Below, in pieces: positions 28,487 to 35,447 of a DNA stretch of 35,447 bases. The stretch comes from a virus: positions 1 through 35,447 of IMG/VR virus record IMGVR_UViG_3300003324_000812, one strand, 5' to 3'. A program made the position numbers and the translations under genes. The stretch's first letter is position 1; each line of letters begins with the position of its first letter. Under the pieces are notes generated by a model. The model was not told the origin of the DNA, ran no database searches, and saw only the letters and a list, made by a program, of their open reading frames with translations.

Positions 28487-29227
28487 TCAATAACTCAAAA
28501 TATTAGGCCAATAGAAAGGCTCCGGAGCTGTTAAAGTAACTGATGGTCTAATGGTAAGATCAGTTTCGTTAGCATTTTTCAGAGTCATGTAATAATCTTC
28601 ATATTCCATTTCATTTTGTTGTGGCCAGTTGCCAGATGGATAATAAGCAAGAAATTTTCTCGCTAAAGCGTATTTTAAAAATCCATAATAAAATGGTGGC
28701 AATTCTTCTAAATTGCTTTGGGCTTCCAATTTATTAATCATCACTTTAACTTGAATTGAAAAAGGATATGGTTGATCAGGAACCGGATAAACCGTAATAA
28801 AGCTTTCTTCTGATTGTTTGTTTAAAAAGATAAAACCAGGACGTGCTAATAAATTAGTTTGCCTTACAACGCCCCAATAAGTTGCCTTATTAATAATACG
28901 CAATGGGTAAACTAACTGTGTATCACCTGAGGTTGGAACCGTATAATTCGCAAATGTTAAATCAACCACTCGATCTGCTGTAATATCCGCACCCAATATC
29001 ATATCTGATATTGAATAAGTGTCTTGTCCAACAGTAAAAGTATGTTCAATTGTTGTTAAGAAAGGAATATAAATACTATCCGATGAGAACTTATCAAGTA
29101 ATTCATTGATTAATTCAAGACCAGTAGAAAGCATGAAGGCGTCAGGGGTTTCTCCAACGCCTAGCTCACCTAAAAGATACAGGGAATTAACGATAAGATC
29201 GTTTGTCGTCCTGACAACCTGCGCCAT
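28487..29227 (-). CDS. P22 gp4-like tail accessory factor
   Basis: 246 aa, larger than P22 gp4 (166). The N-terminus VVRTTNDLIVNSLYLLGELGVGETP, then ALELINELLD-type helix (STGLELINELLDKF) and the C-terminal helical FYYGFLKYALARKFLAYYPSG are typical of the gp4 head-completion family. It binds below the portal and joins it to the gp10 hub. Order portal-coat-gp4-gp10 is as in P22. It has a TGA-ATG-type close junction with the gp10-like gene. Confidence 0.85.
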   Translation of the reverse strand: MAQVVRTTNDLIVNSLYLLGELGVGETPDAFMLSTGLELINELLDKFSSDSIYIPFLTTIEHTFTVGQDTYSISDMILGADITADRVVDLTFANYTVPTSGDTQLVYPLRIINKATYWGVVRQTNLLARPGFIFLNKQSEESFITVYPVPDQPYPFSIQVKVMINKLEAQSNLEELPPFYYGFLKYALARKFLAYYPSGNWPQQNEMEYEDYYMTLKNANETDLTIRPSVTLTAPEPFYWPNILSY

Positions 29228-29255
29228 TGGCTTCGCTCCATGCGATTAATCCAAC

Positions 29256-29522
29256 TTACTTAACAGGAAATGCAACCTTATCTAATCCTGCGGTAATATC
29301 ACGAGCTAACTCTTGAGCATGCTCGCCGTTATTACACATATAAGCATTAAATTCCATGGCCTCTGATTTCATATTTGGAGCTCTGCCAGCATATTTAGCT
29401 TGGCTGTTTTGAACTTTCTTTACAAATGCATCTGTTGCGCTATGCTCAGATTCATAACGAGCTTGGCGCGTGTTCATCATCGATGCGTCTTTTCCTGGTG
29501 CGTTGTCGTATCGGCTTTTCAT
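29256..29522 (-). CDS. Hypothetical 88-aa protein in the head region
   Basis: MKSRYDNAPGKDASMMNTRQ... A charged helical protein with ARYESEHSATDAFVKKVQNS and a central NAYMCNNGEHAQELARDI. It overlaps the upstream 68-aa gene by 71 bases. No family is recognised. Position between coat and gp4-like genes suggests a minor head or completion factor. Confidence 0.65.
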   Translation of the reverse strand: MKSRYDNAPGKDASMMNTRQARYESEHSATDAFVKKVQNSQAKYAGRAPNMKSEAMEFNAYMCNNGEHAQELARDITAGLDKVAFPVK

Positions 29523-29658
29523 GATTAATATCCTTTTTAATTACATGAACATCATTAGGGTGTCTAAACCATTTACCAGTTGCCACAAGCTCTTCTCTTT
29601 CTTCCAACGTCACGACTCTCATCTTTTCAGTTGGACTATAAATACAAGCTAATGGCAT
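29452..29658 (-). CDS. Hypothetical basic 68-aa protein
   Basis: MPLACIYSPTEKMRVVTLEE... The segment MRVVTLEEREELVATGKWFRHPND recalls short phage proteins that begin with a strand and an E-x-x-x-L-x-x-x-G-x-W-x-x-x-P-x-(D/E) motif. The C-terminus is very basic (RQRTRKRRIDDEH). A ribosome site (AAGGAATAAAAAG) precedes it, just after the coat gene. Its last 71 bases overlap the next gene in another frame. Confidence 0.65.
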   Translation of the reverse strand: MPLACIYSPTEKMRVVTLEEREELVATGKWFRHPNDVHVIKKDINHEKPIRQRTRKRRIDDEHAPSSL

Positions 29659-29669
29659 CTTTTTATTCC

Positions 29670-30881
29670 TTACGATAAAAGTTTAGTTGCATATTGTGGG
29701 TGCCACTTAAAGCCGCACAAAATATCTATACGCATTAAGTTTTGATATCCCAATATGTCACCAGTTTGTGTTACAGCAAGCGATAGTCCAGTTTCAGGAT
29801 CAATTGCAACGCTGGAATAAGGTACTTGTAATTTATAAAGAGGTGGGCAAACAATATCTAAACCACGAGCTGGATAAGCAACATTGACGTTATAGCTTGG
29901 AACCATCGTCACAACTGCATCATCCGGAATAGCATTGCTGACATTTTGTAATGGGCTTGATGTATCACTGATAATCGTTGGAGCAACAGTGATTGTGACA
30001 GCACCACCACCACTTGAGTTAGCAGCCGATGTAATAACAAACTGCATATCTTGACCAGTAGATGCTCTGCTTAATGGATTAACACTTGATACGCCAGCAA
30101 TCGAGATCAAATCGCCAGGTAAAAAGTAGTTAGTAACACTGATTGTTGCGCCATCTAAAACAATCGTATTTCCCGAAGATACAGCGCCATTAACCAATAA
30201 TGCATCACCAGAGTGCAATCTGGGGCCAGCACCTGCAACGTGGTTTACGATATTTTGAGATTGGAAAATATCAAAATATGATAAATGACCAATTGCTGAT
30301 TGACGGACAATATCTTCGTTAAATACAGGAGTAAAATTATTTAATAATGCTGATTTTAATGCAGATCCATCACGAACAGTCATTGCAAGATAAGCATCGG
30401 AAGAAATATTAACGCCTTGTTCGAGCAATTTTGCGCCAGCTAAATCGACCGTTTGAAAGGAATTAATAGGAGTTCCAGCAGTACCCGCAAAGAAATACAA
30501 ATCAGATTCAGCAGCAGAACAAATATCTCGTTCCATTTGGCTAACGATATTTTGAATCGCTGGCTGAATGAACATACGGGAGAAATCTTCAATACGTAAA
30601 GATAAATCCTGTACCGTATAAGCAATTAACGCATGATATTGATGCGCTACTGTAATTGTTTCAACTGTTTCGATAATATCTTGCGGAACAGCCGTTGAAC
30701 CATCGCCCACAATGAAATTATTTTGACGACGGACTTGTAATGTATCGCCTATTTTATATCCAGAATTTTGAAAATCATCCTGGTAAATTCTTGAACCAGT
30801 CATTACAAAAGGTGCATTATTTGCAAACATCGCAAGTGCTGTATTACTTACAAGCTGCGTATTAATAAATTGATTGGCCAT
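29670..30881 (-). CDS. Major capsid protein (P22 coat type)
   Basis: 403 aa (P22 gp5 is 430). Family features: MANQFINTQLVSNTALAMFANN at the start, then YKIGDTLQVRRQNNFIVGDG, ALIAYTVQDLSLRIEDFSRMFIQPAIQ in the N-arm and spine helix, AYLAMTVRDGSALKSALL, an inserted beta domain (SVTNYFLPGDLISIAGV...), and a C-terminal LDIVCPPLYKLQVPYSSVAIDPETGLSLAVTQ. This is the HK97 fold with the gp5-type insertion (inferred from family). It is assembled on the scaffold encoded just upstream. Confidence 0.92.
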   Translation of the reverse strand: MANQFINTQLVSNTALAMFANNAPFVMTGSRIYQDDFQNSGYKIGDTLQVRRQNNFIVGDGSTAVPQDIIETVETITVAHQYHALIAYTVQDLSLRIEDFSRMFIQPAIQNIVSQMERDICSAAESDLYFFAGTAGTPINSFQTVDLAGAKLLEQGVNISSDAYLAMTVRDGSALKSALLNNFTPVFNEDIVRQSAIGHLSYFDIFQSQNIVNHVAGAGPRLHSGDALLVNGAVSSGNTIVLDGATISVTNYFLPGDLISIAGVSSVNPLSRASTGQDMQFVITSAANSSGGGAVTITVAPTIISDTSSPLQNVSNAIPDDAVVTMVPSYNVNVAYPARGLDIVCPPLYKLQVPYSSVAIDPETGLSLAVTQTGDILGYQNLMRIDILCGFKWHPQYATKLLS

Positions 30882-30938
30882 TGCCAGTTTCTCCAGTCCA
30901 TTGGTAATTCACTTGAATTCAAGAAAATCTTTTTCTTG

Positions 30939-31748
30939 TTACTTCCAAGTGCCCGCTTTCATCCTTTCCCTAATACTTCCAATAGGGGTTTTTTCGGTGA
31001 CCGTGGCTGATGTTGAAACTGGATTTGTTTTGATTTGACCTAATGGTCTTGATGACGACACTTTATTATCACCACCACTAATCAAAGCATGAGACAGTTT
31101 CATCATTTCAGTCGCTTGATCTAATGGGTGGAGTTTTGCAATACGGTTTAATTCTTCGGGATTTTTGCCAAGTTTGTAGAGGACTTCGCCGGCTGATCCT
31201 TTGCCTGTTTTAGGCAGTGTCATTGAAAAGTCGCGCATTGATGGAGTGTATTGTGCATCATCTCCAAAAACCACATCATGAAAGTCGTCGTATTTATCAC
31301 TCATACTATCAAGATGCTTTTGCAATTCACGATATTGCTTATTAACGTGAGCTGCGTGTTGCGCTTCTTGCGCCTTACGCTCTTCCATATCCTTTTGGTT
31401 AAGCACGAGGCTAACTGCCCTGCGAATTCGCTCATCATCGCTGTCTGGCGTTTGGCCATAAGCGGTGGGATTCATCATCTGACTTTGTGCTGGTTGTTGT
31501 TGAGACAATCTAGATTGCATATCGGCAATCCTTGCCTGCATCTCACGCATTTCCCTTTCGTGAGCCCTCTTTTGTTGCTTTAAACGCTTTTGCACATAAA
31601 GAGGATCATTAGATTTATTCCCTGAAGAATCAGTCGATTCGGGTGACTGCTCCTCTGTCGATTCTTCCGGTTCTTGTCCAACACTTTCCATCACTTTATC
31701 AGCAAGACCATCCTGATCTTGACCTGACATATCCTGAGCAATATCCAT
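30939..31748 (-). CDS. Scaffolding protein
   Basis: 269 aa (P22 gp8 is 303). The order is typical: an acidic, disordered N-terminus (SVGQEPEESTEEQSPES), a long charged coiled coil (VQKRLKQQKRAHEREMREMQ and following), a Gln/Pro stretch, and a basic C-terminal coat-binding region (IGSIRERMKAGTWK). It directs coat protein assembly and leaves before DNA packaging. Direct position upstream of the coat gene supports the call. Confidence 0.85.
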   Translation of the reverse strand: MDIAQDMSGQDQDGLADKVMESVGQEPEESTEEQSPESTDSSGNKSNDPLYVQKRLKQQKRAHEREMREMQARIADMQSRLSQQQPAQSQMMNPTAYGQTPDSDDERIRRAVSLVLNQKDMEERKAQEAQHAAHVNKQYRELQKHLDSMSDKYDDFHDVVFGDDAQYTPSMRDFSMTLPKTGKGSAGEVLYKLGKNPEELNRIAKLHPLDQATEMMKLSHALISGGDNKVSSSRPLGQIKTNPVSTSATVTEKTPIGSIRERMKAGTWK

Positions 31749-31986
31749 ATTGTCTCCACATCGGCAATCTCTGCCCCAAAGAAATAAGGCGTCTTTGTTT
31801 TTCGCCCCGTGACATTCCTTATCACGTATGAATTAATCATAATTGTTTTATGTGAAAAAAATAGGTACACCTGTAGACAAAAAATAATATATACTACCAA
31901 TTCAAAGCCTAGCTCGACGGAGCGAAAAGTTGATTCATCATCAACCTGGTTTTGACTAATATGATGAATACTTTGATAAGGTATGT
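31749..31986. other. Divergent gap between scaffold and endonuclease genes
   Basis: 238 bases without a gene. It holds a hairpin GTTGAT-TCATC-ATCAAC (31929-31945) and TTGACT (31952-31957) spaced 16 from TGATAA (31974-31979), a possible rightward promoter for the endonuclease, although it lies unusually close to that gene's ATG. Together with the endonuclease gene it may be the unit that was inserted. Confidence 0.4.
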
Positions 31987-32613
31987 ATGAGAATTTGTAG
32001 AGCGCCAGATTGCGAAAATCCTGCAATAAAGCAAAGAACCGTATGCACAAAACATAAGCATAGATTAAGAAAAAACGGAACTTTTGACATTCCTGAAAGA
32101 ATCCCAAAGGCTGATAAATTACCTGCCGATATTGTTAAAGTATGTAAAGTACATGGGTCATTAAAATATCACGAAGTAAATGTTCAATATTCTAAATATA
32201 AAGATAAAAAATATAAATGGTATCAATGTAAGGAATGTTTATCATTAAAAAAGAAAAGACTTTATGATTTAGATCCTGAAAAATATAATAAACTTTCAAA
32301 AAAGACTATAAATAAAAGAATTGAGAAAGCTAGAAAAAAGAATAGAGAATATCATATCACATGTTATATGACACTTGAAGAATATCATAAAATGATATTA
32401 GACCAAGATAACAAATGTAAAATATGTAAAAAGGAGGAAACTGCAAAGTATAAAAACAATAAAATAAAACGTCTCGCTATTGATCATCATCATGCATCCG
32501 GAAAACCTCGCGGATTATTATGCAGTAAATGCAATACTGCATTAGGATTATTAAAAGAATCCATTGAAATTCTTGAGTCAGCTATTTCCTATTTAAAATC
32601 TTCTATTCAGTAG
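31987..32613 (+). CDS. Endonuclease VII-type homing nuclease
   Basis: 208 aa. An N-terminal zinc finger (CRAPDCE, C20, H23) of the kind carried by phage homing nucleases, a middle zinc-like pair (C81/C84), a basic helical linker, then the recombination endonuclease VII core: CKIC (144-147), AIDHHHASGKPRGLLCSKCN (D166, H167-H169, C179/C182) and the LGLLKESIEIL helix. The His/Asp cluster is the beta-beta-alpha-metal site. It is the only rightward gene in the structural block and ends 11 bases inside the portal gene's 3' end, which suggests a free-standing mobile gene. Confidence 0.88.
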   Translation: MRICRAPDCENPAIKQRTVCTKHKHRLRKNGTFDIPERIPKADKLPADIVKVCKVHGSLKYHEVNVQYSKYKDKKYKWYQCKECLSLKKKRLYDLDPEKYNKLSKKTINKRIEKARKKNREYHITCYMTLEEYHKMILDQDNKCKICKKEETAKYKNNKIKRLAIDHHHASGKPRGLLCSKCNTALGLLKESIEILESAISYLKSSIQ

Positions 32614-34807
32614 AGGACTTTTCTTTATTTTGAGGATTCGAATGCTTATAAAGATCTGCAAGTATTTTAGAAATTTCAATTGAAAAGTCTTCTTTCTGTT
32701 TCTTATGGGCTAAATCATGAGTTACTCTTGTTTTTTCAAGGTTACTTTGGTGATTATATACGTCAAGCTGTCCATCCATTTGTATTTTCTGAGCTTTGAG
32801 CAACATTTCTGCTTTATCTAATTCATGTTGCTGTCTTTTCAATTCAAGCTCTTCTGCTTTTAATTGTAACTGAGACTGCATCTCCTGCATTTGTGCTTGT
32901 TGTAATTGCATTTGCATTTGGGCCATTTGTTGGTTAGGATCAGGCTGTTTGGGGGGAGCAGGTTTCCCTTGTTCTTTTGCCAATACATCAGGTGGAACTA
33001 AACTCTGGAAACGATCTTTAATAGTCGGCATCTGTTGTAAATCTAATTGACTAGCCCAAAGATCAGCTATTAATGGAAATGCTTGTGGAAATGCTTGAAT
33101 AGTCTGGGTGAAAAATTCCAAACTCACGTCCTTTTGCACCGCAAAGCTAGGCCCTGTATCAATTTCAATATCATATTCACCAGGGGTTAATTGATTTTTA
33201 ACTCGGCCATCATCTTGCATGTGGTTAATGATGATAGATTCTGTCTTGCCATCTTTCTTGGATATCACCATCGAGCGTTGCTCATCGCCAATCGTATAAT
33301 CAATTAAATCATTAACTACGCGTCCTGCTTGCTGAATAGCTTGATTAAGATTATCAAAGAAAACATACGCAGACATCGATCCTTCTAACTTACGTTCGCG
33401 TCTAGCCTTTCCAGAAACATCACGACCTTGTAAATCTTCTTGTTCAGAAAATCCAAGAATTTCTTGGATGTCTTGTGTCGCACGTTGTGCGTTATTCATC
33501 AATTGTGGCGATAAATCCCAAGGGGTTTGTTTAATCGGCATTAAACCAGTTTTAGGATCTGGTTTAGCTCTTAAGATACCCATTTGTAATTCAGGATTTC
33601 GCCAGTCTTGTTCATAACCAATAATATTATCAGGTGTCCCTAACCACTGTTCACGTCTTCTATTTTTGATTTCAGCGGCTATTTCAGAATTAAAATAGTT
33701 AACGCATTTTTGGGCATCTCGTGCTTCATGAATAAAAGATTTGGTATATTGCCTACCTTCAATGTAATAACTATCACCATCAACAAATGGAATCGGTAAT
33801 TGCTTAGATGGCCATTCCTCAAAATCAATGATTCTGTCTCGAATCATTCGGTAGTGCATTATTCTATAATCTTGAGTTTGACGCTCTCCAACAACTTTCG
33901 GAATTCCCTTTTCAATGATTCTCGATACAACTGAGCCTTCAACAATTTGCTTCTGCATTTGAAAAGCTTCTTGAGCTTCTTTCCATTCATCCTCATCGAC
34001 AACCATTCCATTTGATAGCTTATAAATAATCAATGGGTACCATTCTTTAACAAATTCATCACAGACTGCAATTGTGTCTCTCGTTTGCCATTGAAAATCC
34101 AATAACATGTAAGGATCAACGAAAGAAACAGGATTTGTTACATAAGGATAGGTTGCAAAAAATTCATCTCGAGTAAAGATAAATGTTCGTGAGCAGAAAT
34201 TTCCATCGCCTTTATGTGGCTTTAAAGCTGTTGGATCCCATGAACACATAGTGGGATCAGGAATAATATCGAAAGTGATAGTTTTATTAAAACTTCTTGG
34301 ACTTTCATAATCAACGCCTACTTGAAATGCTCCAAAACCCATCATTAATGCTGATTTAAATGCTGTTTGATATATCAAATCATTTTGACTTCGATAACAA
34401 ATTGTTCTTATTAAATCAGCTCGTAAATTTATTTCCTCTTGCGATGCGTGCCCAGTTAGAGATCTTACAATCAAATCTGGCTTGTTTTTTCTTTGTTCTC
34501 CGGCTATTTTTTTTGTTGAATCATATAATTTATTAAATGTCATTGCCGGTTTAAATAATCTCGTGAATTCTGAACGCTCTACCGCTGTCCATTGATCACG
34601 TAACACGAAATTCATATCGTCCTTACCACGGACAATATTTTCATTAAAATAGCTATTCCAAGTGTTTTTATTTTTATTCGTTCGTTCTAAAACATCTCTC
34701 TCATCAATTCCAGCTTTATTCAAGCGATCGATGCGTCTTTCTTCCATTTCATGAATTTCATTCGGCGATAAATCTGTGACATTAACGTCACTAGCTTCCC
34801 GTTCCAT
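32603..34807 (-). CDS. Portal protein (P22 gp1 type)
   Basis: 734 aa (P22 gp1 is 725). Family elements are RFDRxxxAGIDERDVLERTNK-like start (RIDRLNKAGIDERDVLERTN), NFVLRDQWTAVERSEFTRLFKPAMTFNKLYDS, ITFDIIPDPTMCSWDPTALKPHKGD, and the wing/stem ALMMGFGAFQVGVDYE. Residues about 610-720 are a Gln-rich coiled coil resembling the P22 portal barrel helix. It forms the 12-subunit DNA channel. AAGGAT lies upstream of the start. Two small genes precede it in the operon. Confidence 0.9.
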   Translation of the reverse strand: MEREASDVNVTDLSPNEIHEMEERRIDRLNKAGIDERDVLERTNKNKNTWNSYFNENIVRGKDDMNFVLRDQWTAVERSEFTRLFKPAMTFNKLYDSTKKIAGEQRKNKPDLIVRSLTGHASQEEINLRADLIRTICYRSQNDLIYQTAFKSALMMGFGAFQVGVDYESPRSFNKTITFDIIPDPTMCSWDPTALKPHKGDGNFCSRTFIFTRDEFFATYPYVTNPVSFVDPYMLLDFQWQTRDTIAVCDEFVKEWYPLIIYKLSNGMVVDEDEWKEAQEAFQMQKQIVEGSVVSRIIEKGIPKVVGERQTQDYRIMHYRMIRDRIIDFEEWPSKQLPIPFVDGDSYYIEGRQYTKSFIHEARDAQKCVNYFNSEIAAEIKNRRREQWLGTPDNIIGYEQDWRNPELQMGILRAKPDPKTGLMPIKQTPWDLSPQLMNNAQRATQDIQEILGFSEQEDLQGRDVSGKARRERKLEGSMSAYVFFDNLNQAIQQAGRVVNDLIDYTIGDEQRSMVISKKDGKTESIIINHMQDDGRVKNQLTPGEYDIEIDTGPSFAVQKDVSLEFFTQTIQAFPQAFPLIADLWASQLDLQQMPTIKDRFQSLVPPDVLAKEQGKPAPPKQPDPNQQMAQMQMQLQQAQMQEMQSQLQLKAEELELKRQQHELDKAEMLLKAQKIQMDGQLDVYNHQSNLEKTRVTHDLAHKKQKEDFSIEISKILADLYKHSNPQNKEKSSTE

Positions 34808-34831
34808 ATGACATCCTTATCATTATGGGAT

Positions 34832-34857
34832 CGCCGGATTTTGTCGCTATTCCGGCG
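34832..34857 (-). other. Portal leader hairpin
   Basis: CGCCGGA (34832-34838) and TCCGGCG (34851-34857) pair perfectly (7 bp, 12-base loop), 25 bases before the portal ATG in an otherwise AT-rich region. No T-run follows on the minus strand, so it is not a terminator. It could tune portal translation or stabilise the message. Confidence 0.45.
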
Positions 34858-34894
34858 GATAGCCAATCACATCAGGGAGATGTTGACGTTAAAA

Positions 34895-35095
34895 CTATAA
34901 CACTTTCCAATCATTAGCTCTATAATCTTCCACAGAAAAAAGATTATTTCCGGCATTTGGATTTGGTTGAGTTAATACTTTCCAGACATGTTTCATTCTT
35001 GGCATTAAAGAAAGATATCCTTCAGCTTCTTCCCATCCTTCTCTAATTACTTTTTCACCTTTTTCTAATGCATCTAATGCTTCCATAAAATTCAT
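34895..35095 (-). CDS. Tad2-like (DUF2829) anti-Thoeris candidate
   Basis: 66 aa from ATG 35095, with GAGGATTTTAGA upstream; a longer frame would overlap the upstream gene. It shows the DUF2829 signature: NFMEALDALEKGEKVIREGW (family pattern NF-x-x-A-L-x-x-x-x-x-G-x-K-V-x-R-x-G-W, W21), a GYLSLMP strand, a variable loop, and the closing SVEDYRANDWKVL (W63). DUF2829 includes Tad2, which binds and sequesters the 1-prime-3-prime gcADPR signal of type I Thoeris. It lies between the promoter-proximal gene and portal, an unusual place. Confidence 0.82.
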   Translation of the reverse strand: MNFMEALDALEKGEKVIREGWEEAEGYLSLMPRMKHVWKVLTQPNPNAGNNLFSVEDYRANDWKVL

Positions 35096-35106
35096 TCTAA
35101 AATCCT

Positions 35107-35355
35107 CTACGGTAGTACAGTTAATTGACAAGATGTTCCGGTAAACACAGGCTTATACCATTGAGTACCATTGGAACCAACAGCTAATATCACATCAGTA
35201 TCTAAAACGCTAAATCCTTGGCTCTTGATATAGTTATCTAAATAACCTGCGGTTGCTATCTGAGATAAGGTATTATTCGGAGCATATAAATGCCCAATTC
35301 GTGGAATGATATTATTTTGACCAGGAAAGTTAATTGTGAATTGATTGACAGACAT
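35107..35355 (-). CDS. Hypothetical 82-aa protein, first gene of the late block
   Basis: MSVNQFTINFPGQNNIIPRIGHLYAPNN, then TAGYLDNYIKSQGFSVLDTDVILAVGSNGTQWYKPVFTG. The pattern is strand-rich with an SNGTQWYKP turn, resembling short phage fibre or decoration segments. A strong AAAGGAG ribosome site precedes it and a promoter candidate lies 35 bases upstream. No family is recognised. Confidence 0.7.
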   Translation of the reverse strand: MSVNQFTINFPGQNNIIPRIGHLYAPNNTLSQIATAGYLDNYIKSQGFSVLDTDVILAVGSNGTQWYKPVFTGTSCQLTVLP

Positions 35356-35389
35356 TTTACTACTCCTTTAGTTAGTGACGCGATGAGAT

Positions 35390-35419
35390 AGTTTATTGTG
35401 ATTTAGGTGATTATGGCAA
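35390..35419 (-). promoter_or_regulatory. Candidate late promoter
   Basis: On the minus strand TTGCCA (35414-35419) and TAAACT (35390-35395) are 18 bases apart, matching 5/6 and 4/6 of the sigma-70 boxes. It is 35 bases upstream of the first late gene and is followed by that gene's AAAGGAG site. A strong -35 with a weak -10 would fit help from the XRE-sigma4 protein. Confidence 0.45.
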
Positions 35420-35447
35420 TAGCATAATAAAAACCCGCCGTGGTGCG

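Noticed and set aside
31251-31831. Plus-strand frames opposite scaffold
   Set aside because: They are hydrophobic reverse complements of a charged coiled-coil gene, with no start signals.
1-35447. Lysogeny genes (integrase, excisionase, CI-type repressor)
   Set aside because: None recognised in any frame; the XRE domain found belongs to the sigma4 chimera.

Overview
The window looks like the whole, or nearly the whole, genome of a short-tailed double-stranded DNA phage of the P22 morphogenetic type. It is strongly AT-rich, very compact, and uses clear AAGGA-type ribosome sites with many ATGA/TAATG stop-start overlaps. Recognisable P22-like parts are the terminase pair, portal, scaffold, coat, gp4-like and gp10-like tail proteins and probable ejection proteins. 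I see no integrase, excisionase, plasmid partition genes, tRNA gene or CI-type repressor, so I infer a lytic or at least non-integrating phage. The host cannot be named; Shine-Dalgarno use and protein families suggest a low-GC Gram-negative (proteobacterial) host, with low confidence.

Layout. 1-336: non-coding, G+C-richer, with many inverted repeats. 337-6753, leftward: small accessory genes (YopX-type, several mini zinc proteins, a Tad2-like protein, an XRE/sigma-region-4 chimera), then large terminase, NrdR-like zinc ribbon, small terminase, WGR protein, holin candidate, M15 endolysin and a zinc peptide. A terminator at 6767-6795 separates this block from the replication block at 6895-9882, also leftward: VRR-NUC nuclease, small zinc protein, an origin-like region with twelve GGTTAA repeats (about 7677-7992), a RepA-like helicase with a C-terminal HTH, and a TOPRIM primase. 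9883-10364 is a divergent control region with an inverted-repeat-bounded element, three hairpins and an ATACCAT/ATGGTAT operator. 10365-14500, rightward: two ribbon-helix-helix regulators, an AAA_24/Sak4-like annealing ATPase with an SSB-tailed DUF669-like partner, and a run of small genes. A terminator at 14485-14509 meets the convergent leftward structural block at 14530-35355: five tail-fibre or adhesin proteins, two small tail proteins, a collar-type fibre, ejection candidates, gp10-like, gp4-like, coat, scaffold, portal, a Tad2-like protein and a promoter-proximal small gene. One rightward homing-type endonuclease gene interrupts this block between portal and scaffold.

How it fits together. 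If the ends join, the leftward late genes run TerS-TerL-small genes-[structured region]-portal-scaffold-coat-tail, which keeps the P22 order; the window is then a circularly permuted genome cut inside the structured region. The rightward operon would be early and RHH-controlled, the 6895-9882 block drives replication from the iteron region, and the XRE-sigma4 protein is the best candidate for switching transcription to the late genes.

Most unusual: the iteron origin beside a helicase that may carry its own iteron-reading HTH; the XRE-sigma4 fusion; two Tad2-like anti-Thoeris candidates; two compact multi-helix non-coding segments (92-210 and 9987-10082); and a beta-module shared by the gp10 homologue and a tail fibre.
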